Shown piece after piece: positions 51,579 through 60,500 of a stretch of 64,000 nt of DNA. The DNA comes from Paenibacillus solani (GTDB taxonomy: Bacteria > Bacillota > Bacilli > Paenibacillales > Paenibacillaceae): the NCBI RefSeq assembly GCF_001277345.1, contig NZ_LIUT01000001.1:2568203-2632202 (forward strand). Reading direction: 5' to 3'. The position numbers were made by a program, and so were the translations under genes. How positions within the stretch are numbered: the first letter of the stretch is position 1; the number at the start of each line of letters is the position of its first letter. A model generated the notes under the pieces. The model did not search any database. It was not told the DNA's origin and saw nothing but the letters and a program-made list of their open reading frames with translations.

Positions 51579-52580
51579 TCACCACTCCTTCAGTTTCCTT
51601 TTAATCATCGCTTCTATGAGTCGAAGTTCTCGAATGCGGGCACTGCTGAGCTGTTCTGCTTCTGGCAAGGATATTTCCCTGAATCGGATCTTACCACCTG
51701 CTGGCAGCTGGGCAAGCAGTGGAATATCGACAGAAGCAATCTGTGCGATCTTCGGATAGCCTCCCAGCGTTTGCCGATCCGCCATGAGAATGATCAGCTG
51801 GCCATCGGCAGGTACCTGAACCGTGCCGACGGCTACCGGCTCGGATATATATTCGTTGGAGTGAATTACTTGTAGCGTCGGGCCTGACAATCGATAACCC
51901 ATTCGATCCGATTGCGGAGTTACTGTGAAGAATTCATCGAACAAAGCCTGCTGGCTAAACTCGTCAAAGTCATCATATTGACGTCCTTTCAGCACACGTA
52001 TCTCTATCTCCCGATTGGAGTCCGTATACCCGCCTGCTGAGACAAACCATCTCACAGTGAAGAAACCGCCATATTCATCAAGAAAGCGTTCTGGAGCCTC
52101 CAGTGGAAGCCGGGAAAGGCGCACAGACAGGGTATCCCCTTTCTTCAGTGCTCTCCCCTCATAACCTCCGATGCCAGCCCTTAGATATGTACTGTAACTG
52201 TTCATCATGATTGGAACATCAAATCCGCCCGACACGGCAAGATATGCACGACAACCGGCAACCGGCTGTTGAAAGCTCAAGCAGCTGCCAGCCTTGATCA
52301 ACACGGGTCGCCACATCGGTACCCTCTCTCCATCAATGGTTGGCGTTAGGTCTCCACCTGTTATCGCAACCCACAAGGAACGCTCGAATTCCACGGCGAA
52401 TCCCGACCATGTAATTTCCAGAGCAGCCTGTTCATCTTCATTGCCGACCAGACGATTAGCGATGAGGTAAGCGAAGCTGTCCATGGCTCCCGCCGGACTT
52501 ATCCCGAATTTGCCATATCCATATCGGCCGGTATCCTGAAGAGTAACAAGCAACCCCGGCTTTATGACGGTTATACTCAT
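51579..52580 (-). CDS. pxpC: 5-oxoprolinase subunit C
   Basis: The 333-residue protein has VIKPGLLVTLQDTGRYGYG, SPAGAMDSFAYLIANRLVGN and IAVSGGFDVP-like YLAVSGGFDVPIMMNSYSTY, as in biotin-dependent carboxyltransferase-type PxpC. The start overlaps the pxpB stop by four bases (ATGA type). It joins PxpB to form the phosphorylating part of the oxoprolinase. Confidence 0.94.
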   Translation of the reverse strand: MSITVIKPGLLVTLQDTGRYGYGKFGISPAGAMDSFAYLIANRLVGNEDEQAALEITWSGFAVEFERSLWVAITGGDLTPTIDGERVPMWRPVLIKAGSCLSFQQPVAGCRAYLAVSGGFDVPIMMNSYSTYLRAGIGGYEGRALKKGDTLSVRLSRLPLEAPERFLDEYGGFFTVRWFVSAGGYTDSNREIEIRVLKGRQYDDFDEFSQQALFDEFFTVTPQSDRMGYRLSGPTLQVIHSNEYISEPVAVGTVQVPADGQLIILMADRQTLGGYPKIAQIASVDIPLLAQLPAGGKIRFREISLPEAEQLSSARIRELRLIEAMIKRKLKEW

Positions 52581-53296
52581 AGACTCACTTCCCTCAAATG
52601 TTCATACTCCTCTGCTGTAATCGGCAGAAACCGGATATACTGCCCACTATTCAACAAGGTCGGCGACTGAGCTTCCGGCTGGAACAAAGCAAGCGGTGTC
52701 CGCCCGATGATCTGCCATCCGCCAGGTGTCTCAATCGGATAAATTCCTGTTTGCATGCCCGCAATTCCTACAGAACCCGCAGGAATTCGCAAGCGCGGCG
52801 TCTTCTTCCTCGGTGTTGCGATCTTCTCCGAAACACCTCCGACATAGGGGAAGCCTGGCGCAAATCCGATCGCGTAGATGAGGTAATCCTGTCCGGAATG
52901 GAGCTGAATAACCTCTTCAGGCAAAAGTCCATTCCTCTGCGCTACTTCGTCCAGATCAGGACCATAGTCGGCTCCATAACAAACGGGTATCTCAACAATC
53001 TCTTTGTCCACGCTGCCTTTCTCTGCTGTTGCATCGTCGAGCTGCTGTTCCAGTATGTTACATACATAAGCATACACCGTGTCGTAGCCGTCGGGCTTTA
53101 TGATCTTACGGGCATCATAGTACACCGCAATGCTGGTAAACGATGGAATACTCTCAATCCAGCCTCGAAACGGGGATTGTTCAAGCGTCCTGGCAACTGT
53201 TGTGACTTGCCGATGAACCTCCTCGCTGACAATATCCGCGAATTGAATGAGAACCGCTGCATCGCCGAGAGGATAGAATGAATAAGACTTGCTCAT
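52577..53296 (-). CDS. pxpB: 5-oxoprolinase subunit B
   Basis: The 239-residue protein starts SKSYSFYPLGDAAVLIQF and carries GFAPGFPYVGGV, RKKTPRLRIPAGSVGIAGMQ (split), YPIETPGGWQIIGRTP and LFQPEAQSPTLL, the PxpB landmarks related to the allophanate hydrolase N-terminal half. First gene of the operon. Confidence 0.94.
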   Translation of the reverse strand: MSKSYSFYPLGDAAVLIQFADIVSEEVHRQVTTVARTLEQSPFRGWIESIPSFTSIAVYYDARKIIKPDGYDTVYAYVCNILEQQLDDATAEKGSVDKEIVEIPVCYGADYGPDLDEVAQRNGLLPEEVIQLHSGQDYLIYAIGFAPGFPYVGGVSEKIATPRKKTPRLRIPAGSVGIAGMQTGIYPIETPGGWQIIGRTPLALFQPEAQSPTLLNSGQYIRFLPITAEEYEHLREVSL

Positions 53297-53528
53297 AGGG
53301 CATTCTCCGTTCTGTTATACCAAGCCTGATATCCATGAAAATTCGAAAGATTACTTTTATGATAGCAGAGAAACAGGCATTTCATGAATAGGTATCCCAT
53401 AATTAGCTGTGCAAAAAAGTCGCTTATTATGTACGGAAGACTTCCTGCCTTGCTGCTAGTATTGCTGAATAATATGAGGCCAGCTTTGGCAAAATACAGA
53501 AGTCGCATTCGATAAGGGAGGTGCCAAT

Positions 53529-53702
53529 ATGAGCAAAGAAAACCGTAACAGCAACGAACCAACCAAAGCAGAAGTACAAACGACTAAATTAAACAAAATG
53601 CCGCTTCCAGGTGATTTTGACGTCGAATTCTCGGCCGAAGAAGCAGCTGAAGTGTTTGAACAACAGCCTAACGGGGGCCATAATTCCGAGAATCAACAAT
53701 AA
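53529..53702 (+). CDS. Small hydrophilic protein (57 aa)
   Basis: The ATG follows GGGAGGTG at five bases, an excellent site. The peptide is hydrophilic: SKENRNSNEPTKAEVQTT, then NKMPLPGDFDVEFSAEEAAE, then a Gln/Asn-rich end. Composition (no Cys or Trp, many charged and amide residues) recalls small spore or stress proteins, but no SASP signature is present. It has its own strong terminator. The minus-strand frame opposite it is a shadow. Confidence 0.75.
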   Translation: MSKENRNSNEPTKAEVQTTKLNKMPLPGDFDVEFSAEEAAEVFEQQPNGGHNSENQQ

Positions 53703-53711
53703 TACATGTCG

Positions 53712-53758
53712 AAGACCTCCATGCGCATCAGTATAAATGATGCCCGGAGGTCTTTTTA
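53712..53758 (+). terminator. Rho-independent terminator
   Basis: AAGACCTCC pairs with GGAGGTCTT, with an inner GCATCA/TGATGC stem, followed by TTTTTAT, nine bases after the small gene. Confidence 0.92.
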
Positions 53759-53817
53759 TACCACGCTAATTAACTCGCGAAAAATCCATTCCATGCTCGA
53801 CCTGAATGAACTGAAAA

Positions 53818-54065
53818 TCAGCTAATCGTCGCACTCCATGCTTCCAGCTTCTCATCGATAAATCGGATCCATTGGCCGTCAGGGTCGGCCAAGACAGGTG
53901 TCCATGCTCCCCGGTCCATAGCGGTTTGCGTATTTCCGCGGCAAACAGGCGTTTCAACTCTCTATAGGTGATTCCGCTTGCACTTGCCGTTTCATGCCAG
54001 AATCCAGGTGAAAAGTTTGTGATTAATACACCGGCAACATCAAGGACCAATTGTATATTCTTCAT
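53818..54065 (-). pseudogene. HAD-like hydrolase with internal deletion
   Basis: The frame starts LVLDVAGVLITNFSPGFWH, a HAD motif I variant, and reads to EIRKPLWTGE. Shortly after, the sequence in a different frame reads TPVLADPDGQWIRFIDEKLE and stops at 53818, which fits the C terminus of the same HAD family. About two thirds of the gene (cap, motifs II to IV) are gone and the join is out of frame. The nominal 99-codon frame therefore ends in meaningless sequence. Confidence 0.6.
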
Positions 54066-54150
54066 ATTACATCTCCCATGAATATCAGATTTTAGGCAGC
54101 TTCATGTCCCAGAACAACTTCAATAAACAACCATCGTCTTTTCATCTTTC

Positions 54151-54879
54151 CTATTTTTTGACCTGGTATCTTCCTGTCCTGATCTCAAGTATGTACTCTT
54201 CAGGATGAGGCATCCCGGATTGAAGAGCATCCTGTACCGCCTGCTCTATGGGATAAGGCACCCGAATGAATTGAATATTCAGCGGAGCTCGAGCTTCACT
54301 GTTATAGTTCCCTTCCAAAATTACATAAGAAGCTTCAGGCAATTCAAGAGGATTCCCGACGCTGCCGGTATTAAACAGAGTTCTTCCCTCCAGATGCTCT
54401 TGAAATGCATTGTGAATATCCGCATAACCGACGACATCTGCTATTCTAGGACTTGTGCATAGAGGCGAACTATCGAACAAGGTAGCCCGTTTCTCCTGGT
54501 CATCCCAAGGCTGAATCCGCTCATACACACTGCGAGGCGAAGCATGAAATAATCGGATCCATTTGCCGCTCATCATAAATTCTATCGTAAAGGGAAGACT
54601 CGCAAGATACTGAAGCCTCTCGCTTCCCAATCTATTCTGATGCCATAACAGAGTCGGGTCGTCGGTTTCCTTGCCGATAAAGTCATCCCAGTTTCCCCTG
54701 ATAACCTGCTGGCATTGGGCTCTCACTATATCAACCGCGATATCTCCATGCGGGCCTTTGCCAATCAAGTCTCCCAGGCAGTAAATCGCATTGATTTCAC
54801 GCTGCTGGATATCCTTCAGAACGGCCTCCAATGCAGGAATGTTTCCGTGTATGTCAGCGATCAAAGCAATTCTCGTCAT
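54151..54879 (-). CDS. Metallophosphoesterase, YfcE/Metallophos_2 type
   Basis: The 242-residue protein has ALIADIHGNIPALEAVL, YCLGDLIGKGPHG, IRGNWDDF, RLFHASPRS and NTGSVGNPL. The GHTH motif near residue 155 is replaced by VGYADIHN, which keeps a His but changes the first ligand. The family includes phosphodiesterases with unknown physiological substrates. A single gene. Confidence 0.87.
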   Translation of the reverse strand: MTRIALIADIHGNIPALEAVLKDIQQREINAIYCLGDLIGKGPHGDIAVDIVRAQCQQVIRGNWDDFIGKETDDPTLLWHQNRLGSERLQYLASLPFTIEFMMSGKWIRLFHASPRSVYERIQPWDDQEKRATLFDSSPLCTSPRIADVVGYADIHNAFQEHLEGRTLFNTGSVGNPLELPEASYVILEGNYNSEARAPLNIQFIRVPYPIEQAVQDALQSGMPHPEEYILEIRTGRYQVKK

Positions 54880-55160
54880 GAACCCGCCTCCTCTGTTGAT
54901 TAATTTGCCACTGCATTATATAAGTTATAAGATATTAGTTCTTTCAATTCAATTCGTCAATTCAGCGTTTCTTTTTCCATACAATTTTAACTTATAATGA
55001 GAAGGCTTTGAAGCATGCGTACATACCTATTCATGCGGATGAGGTTATATTACACGCTGAAACTCATTTATCACCCTAATGCTGGATGAGTCCTCTGTAA
55101 GTCTGACCGGTGTAAGTAGATTTCTTATCACTTGAATCACCGCCCCCCTCAAATTTATGT
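54880..55160. other. Intergenic stretch without a supported gene
   Basis: I see no reading frame with a ribosome site here. The last part, up to 55160, precedes the terminator of the small secreted protein gene. It is A/T-rich and likely carries the promoter of the phosphoesterase gene. Confidence 0.5.
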
Positions 55161-55187
55161 AAAAGAAAAAGCACCCAACAGGGTGCT
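55161..55187 (-). terminator. Rho-independent terminator of secreted protein gene
   Basis: GAGCACCC pairs with GGGTGCTT around TGTT; TTTTTCTTTT follows on the minus strand. Confidence 0.82.
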
Positions 55188-55284
55188 CAATGATGTAACT
55201 AACTTTTCATTTTCTTCGTGTTGGCTAACAATTATGGAATGATACCTCTCTATGAACTGCTCGTAACTACGTCATATAATAGTC

Positions 55285-55674
55285 CTAATATCTAGCGTGC
55301 AAATAAAACCAATTAACGTTTCCTTCGTTGCCTTCGAATTGGGCTTGTACAACTACAGGATTAGCGTAAGGATTTGAATACGTTGCAGAGCAGCAATAAA
55401 GATCGGGACTATAAATCACAGCGCTTCCGCTGGCGTCAAGCGTAACGGTGACGTCAGAACCATAGACAGGTTCGCGTTGCCCCGAAGGTCCTTTGTACAT
55501 CAAAGTGACGGTTACTTCAGTATTCGGTTCTCCCGAAACAGACACTTCGTAGGCATATTTATAGTGATTCACCGACCCGTATCTCGTCTCTTGTGATTCC
55601 GCAGTATACGCGGCAGAGGCCGAGCTAGAGAAAGCCAGCAACGCAATGAGGACTAATAATACCACTCTTTTCAT
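55285..55674 (-). CDS. Small secreted protein (129 aa), unknown
   Basis: The start is the ATG at 55674, behind GAGGAGGTGA; the frame opens earlier without a site. A signal peptide (KRVVLLVLIALLAFSSSASA) precedes a beta-rich mature part with HYKYAYEVSVSGEPNTEVTV and a CC pair in DLYCCSATYSNPYA. The family is not known to me; it has the look of an Ig-like exported domain. A single gene with terminator. Confidence 0.75.
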   Translation of the reverse strand: MKRVVLLVLIALLAFSSSASAAYTAESQETRYGSVNHYKYAYEVSVSGEPNTEVTVTLMYKGPSGQREPVYGSDVTVTLDASGSAVIYSPDLYCCSATYSNPYANPVVVQAQFEGNEGNVNWFYLHARY

Positions 55675-56149
55675 TATTTTCACCTCCTCACTGTGAAGGA
55701 TTCGTAAAGAAATCAGCACACCCCTTGATGAAATAAATGGAAATCCAAATATATTATATAAAAAAAGGTGTAAATAAGAAATGATTATTTCATTTAGCGT
55801 TACATCCAATTGGGTCAGGCACGTCACGCCGCATACTGCACATGCGCCTTTTTCCTGTGGGAGCTCCTAGTTTTTGTAATCGAGAAAGGGATCTTTACAT
55901 CACTATTAATAAAGTAAGCCGGCCAATGTCTGCCCCCGACCACCAAGGCATTCATGCCCATACGGTGTCCTCTTCACGATTTTCTAAGTTACAAATATAT
56001 AATCTTTTCGGACGTGGGGAACCTTTTTAAAAAAACAGGAGTTAAAATGTGTTTAATACCAGTGCGCACGAAGTGTGTGGAGCATGCTTGGATGGCCTTG
56101 TATCACATGTTAGAATGAAATAGACATCTGAAATGGAGGAATACTACAT
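55675..56149. other. Intergenic stretch between divergent genes
   Basis: These 475 bases separate the secreted protein gene from the aminopeptidase gene. They are A/T-rich near the secreted protein gene. I found no convincing gene, riboswitch or terminator; promoters for both genes must lie here. ATGGAGGAATACTAC before 56150 supplies the aminopeptidase ribosome site. Confidence 0.5.
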
Positions 56150-57379
56150 ATGGACCATTTTGACAAAAATCTGGAGAAATACGCAGAGCTGGTCGTTAAG
56201 GTAGGCGTCAATATTCAGCCTGGCCAAGTCCTGCTTGTCAATGCACCCATTGAGACGATTGAGTTAACACGCCACATCGTAGCCAAAGCTTATGATGCAG
56301 GCGCCAAATACGTTCAGGTCGATTGGGACGATGAGAAAATCACCCGCATCCGCTATGAGAGAGCAGCCGATGATTCTTTCGGATATTATCCGCAATGGCA
56401 GGCGGATGCCATGCAGCAGCTTGCTGAAGCAGGAGGAGCCCTGCTTCGGATCAAGGTTCCGGACCCTGAGCTGTTCCGCGGGATTGATTCCGCCAAAGTA
56501 TCCACAGCAGTAAAAGCTGCAGCTGTGGCCAATGAGAAATACCAGGGATACGTGCGCAACAATAAAATCAGCTGGTCACTCATTAAAGCTCCTACCCGCG
56601 CCTGGGCTGACAAAGTATTTGCGGATCTTCCCGAAGAAGAACGTATTCCAGCTATGTGGGAAGCGATATTCGAGATGAACCGTGTTGGCAGCGATGATCC
56701 GGTTGCGGCATGGCGGGATCATATCTCTCGATTGAAAGAGCGCCAGCATCATATGAATGCCAAACGTTACAAGAGTTTTCACTATCGTGCGCCGGGAACC
56801 GATCTGCGCGTCCAAATGCCTGAAGGGTATCTCTGGCTCGGAGGCGGTGACGAGAATGAGGCTGGTGTATATTTTGTAGCGAATATGCCGACAGAGGAAA
56901 TCTATACGATGCCTCACCGTACAGGCGTGAACGGAACGGTCACCAGCACGCTTCCGCTTAATCTGAACGGTCGTCTTGTTGAAGGCATTAAGCTTACCTT
57001 TAAGGACGGCAAAGTAGTTGAATATGAAGCAGAATCCGGCCGGGAGCACCTCACAACACTGCTGGAGACCGACGAGGGAGCATCTTATCTTGGAGAAATG
57101 GCACTCGTTCCGCATGATTCCCCTATCTCCCAGTTGAACCGGGTCTTCTATAACACCGGTATCGATGAGAACGCATCCTGTCACTTCGCACTGGGCAGTG
57201 CCTATCCCGTCAATATCGAAGGCGGAACGAAGATGAGCAAGGAAGAGCTCCTCGCGCACGGTGTCAATGTAAGTCTGACGCATGTTGATTTCATGATCGG
57301 ATCAGCAGAACTGGACATTGACGGCGAGCTGGAGGACGGGACATTTGAACCTGTATTTCGTGGCGGCCGCTGGGTATAA
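56150..57379 (+). CDS. ampS: M29 family aminopeptidase
   Basis: The 409-residue protein has AELVVKVGVNIQPGQVLLVN at the start, RAPGTDLRVQMPEGYLWLGG, NMPTEEIYTMPHRTGVNGTV (metal-binding Glu), NTGIDENASCHFALGSAYP (His) and THVDFMIGS (His, Asp). These match thermophilic-type M29 aminopeptidases such as AmpS, which use two metal ions. It fits the peptide-turnover theme of the pcp-pxp cluster nearby. Confidence 0.92.
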   Translation: MDHFDKNLEKYAELVVKVGVNIQPGQVLLVNAPIETIELTRHIVAKAYDAGAKYVQVDWDDEKITRIRYERAADDSFGYYPQWQADAMQQLAEAGGALLRIKVPDPELFRGIDSAKVSTAVKAAAVANEKYQGYVRNNKISWSLIKAPTRAWADKVFADLPEEERIPAMWEAIFEMNRVGSDDPVAAWRDHISRLKERQHHMNAKRYKSFHYRAPGTDLRVQMPEGYLWLGGGDENEAGVYFVANMPTEEIYTMPHRTGVNGTVTSTLPLNLNGRLVEGIKLTFKDGKVVEYEAESGREHLTTLLETDEGASYLGEMALVPHDSPISQLNRVFYNTGIDENASCHFALGSAYPVNIEGGTKMSKEELLAHGVNVSLTHVDFMIGSAELDIDGELEDGTFEPVFRGGRWV

Positions 57380-57447
57380 ATGCAATTTCGAGAATAAAAC
57401 GAACATCGTTCAAACAGTTAATCACAATGAAGGTACTGAACCAAATG

Positions 57448-57490
57448 AGGCTGACACTAAAGCACCCGCTCTAGTGTCAGCCTTTTGTTT
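57448..57490 (+). terminator. Rho-independent terminator
   Basis: AGGCTGACACTA pairs with TAGTGTCAGCCT, followed by TTTGTTT, between the aminopeptidase and the converging S-layer gene. It can also serve the latter. Confidence 0.9.
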
Positions 57491-57501
57491 GAATTTATTT
57501 A

Positions 57502-60500
57502 CTATTTCTGCAGCTTCTCATGCTCCAACATGCGAAGAATCATCATCACCGCTTCCGCGCGGGTCGCCGATTCCCGAGGAGCAAAGCGATTACCCGAACG
57601 GCCATTCACGATCCCAGCCTCGGCCGCTGACGTTATTTCCTTCTCAGCCCAAGCCGGAATATCCTGTTGATCTTGGAATCGCGTTTTGGTAACTTGTGGT
57701 ACAAGACCAAGGAAACGCGTGATCAGTGCTGCCATCTCTGCCCGATTGACCGATTGATTCGGCCGGAATGAACCGTCTTCATAACCCTTCACCAAGCCTT
57801 CAGATACAGCCCATTGAATCGCTTCAAGTGCCCAGGAGCCGATGAGAGAGCTGTCCTTGAAGCTCAACTTTCCGGATTTCCCCTGAGCGTTCAGCGCTTT
57901 AGCCATCATCACCATAAATTCTGCACGTGTTACCTGACGATCCGGTTTAAAGGTTTGGTCCGGATAACCGTTAACAATGCCCATTTGGACCGCTTGCTCG
58001 ATCGCTGACGATGCCCAATGCCCAGCGATATCCGTTAACAACACCGGCTTTTGCTCCGGTTTAGGTTGTTCCTCTGCAGCTTTCGCCTTGCGATGAATGT
58101 TCAACTGATATGTGCGGGTAGTACCGTTCTCTGCCCGAACTACCAGTTTCAACAGATTATCCCCTTCTTTTAATTCGATAACCTGATCCTTCTTCAGGGG
58201 TTGTTCTCCCAGAAGCACGGTTGCTTTGCCATGAGCCGCTTCAACACGGAGCTTCACGGATTCAGCTACGGTATCCAACCGATATTCGGTTGTGTTCTCG
58301 TTGAATGTAGGCGTAAGTACAGCTGCTGTGCCATCTATCAAGACCTCAATCTGCTTTAATCTGTTTTCGCCAGACAATACATTTCCTGGTGGAGGTTCTG
58401 GTCTTGAGATCGGCGGGGAAGGATTCACCGGTACAGCAGGATTTCCCGGCCATGGAACAACCGCAGCGTCATAGGATCTGATCGCTGCTTGCAGGGCGCT
58501 AATCGCCTCTTTTACCTCCATAGCAGTTACATCTTCTCGTTCAGTTACTGCACGGGCACTTTCAATGGCAGCCCGGAGATGGGTCCGAGCATCAGCAGGA
58601 TACTGCCCCGGCGAAGATCCTTCACTTGTTTCGTCAAGTCTTCGCTGTGCTGTATCGATCCATCTGTTCAATTCACTCTTATCCACTTCCGCTGCCTTTG
58701 TTGTGACAGAGCCATGCAGCCCTGCACTCTCTCCAGCGGCATTATAAGCTTTTACCGTAAAATGATATCGCGTGTCCGGCTCAAGTCCTGAAGCGGTATA
58801 GGAATATACATCGTTCGTGACACTTACTATCGGTTCGGTAAGACCTTTCAGATACACGCGGTATTCTTCTACACCATCATCAGCCGTAGCCTCTGGCCAA
58901 CTCAGTGTTACACTGTCTTGCAAGATGTCCGTAAAATCCAGTTCGCCGGATGTCCATACAGGAGCACCAGGAATTTCTACAGATTCAGTGATAACTGTTA
59001 AAACATCACTGCGATCTGATTCCATCCCTTGTGCATCCAATGCAGAGACTTGGAATTCATACAGCGTATCCGGCATGAGCTCCGTTGCTTCATACACGCT
59101 ATCCGTAACCGTAGCCACGCGTTGACCGTCTTGGTACACATTATACGTAATAGGCTGCTGGTCCTGACTTGTTACAGGGTCCCAACCCAATTGGACCGTT
59201 GACGATGTTACATCAAGCACTTTCAGATTCGTAGGAGCAGCCAGATTCCCTTCATTTGTAGTGAATGTCCACACATCTGATCTGACGCTGCCTCCGAATT
59301 TGTCCTGGGCAAGCACGTACCAGGAGTATGTCCCATTCGATCGCAGATCGGTCCAAGTCTGTGAAACCTCAGCACCACTCGTTACAGTTTGCGGTATACC
59401 GATGGACTCGCCGCGCAGATGATTCACTTGGATCGAATCGGTTGCTACTCGCTTTAATTTCGGTTCCAAGTCCAAATTAATCGTAAATTCATCCACACCA
59501 GGTTTCTCATAATAATTGTACTTATCCAGGTAAGGAGAATACGTATTGACATAAATCTCCTTGCTGTCTTGATTAAAATGGAGCAACCTCAAGTATCCGC
59601 TGCCGCCTTCGGCATGTCCTTGATAGTCTGCAAGCATTTGATATACGGTCCGATCTGTGATACCGTCCCCGTCATCATCCAGCTCATTTTTAAGCAAGCT
59701 CGCACCTGTGTAGTGTCCGCTCAGGACAGCAACCACATTCGGATTCGGCACAACCACTTCTTTGTATAACCTGTTTCCTACACCCGAACGAGAACCGTTC
59801 GCGAGCATATAATCATGGAAATTAAGGAATGCCATATGATTCGGATACTGTTTCAGGACTTCATTCATCCACTCGATATCCTCGTCCTCAATCCCCCATC
59901 CCATATACATCATGATGAAGTCATTGCCTTCAACATTGATCAGGTCATAATGCCCTCGGTTATCCTTGTAGGAACCCCCGTAATACGGCTGATTCTTATA
60001 ACGGTCTTCTCCGAAATACTGACTGTAGGTAGTGTAATCCCAATCATAGCTCCCCACATCGTGATTACCGGCAAGCACGCCATTTGGGAGATTGGCATCC
60101 TCCAGCATTTTCATGTAATCACTGGCCCGATTCCATTGATACTGTGCGGTTGGATCGTTCACAAGGTCACCGGTATGGAATAAATATTTGATGTTCATTT
60201 TCTCAATAGAATCGACAATCCACTCGAATTGCTTCTGTTGAATATGCGGATACAATTCTGTGAGAAATTGAGTATCCGATACCCAGACAAAGGTGTAATC
60301 ATAATCCTCGCGGGAGACGATCTCATCTTGTACAATGACATCAACTTTGTTGTTCTGTACGTAGTCACCTGCTGCCAGTTCGCCCCGAAGTGTAAAATCC
60401 GCCTCGGACTGGGCTACAGACTTCGTTATTTCTGCCCACTTGTTCTCAGTATGGTTCCAGGCATACATCGTCACTTTCCGTCCCGGAACCGTATGACCTT

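Noticed and set aside
53293-53562. 89-codon minus-strand frame before pxpB
   Set aside because: Part of it is the antisense of the well-supported 57-residue gene; no ribosome site; Cys/Phe/Tyr-rich composition of a shadow frame.
56576-57283. 235-codon minus-strand frame opposite the aminopeptidase
   Set aside because: It is antisense to a conserved M29 gene with all metal ligands; no ribosome site.
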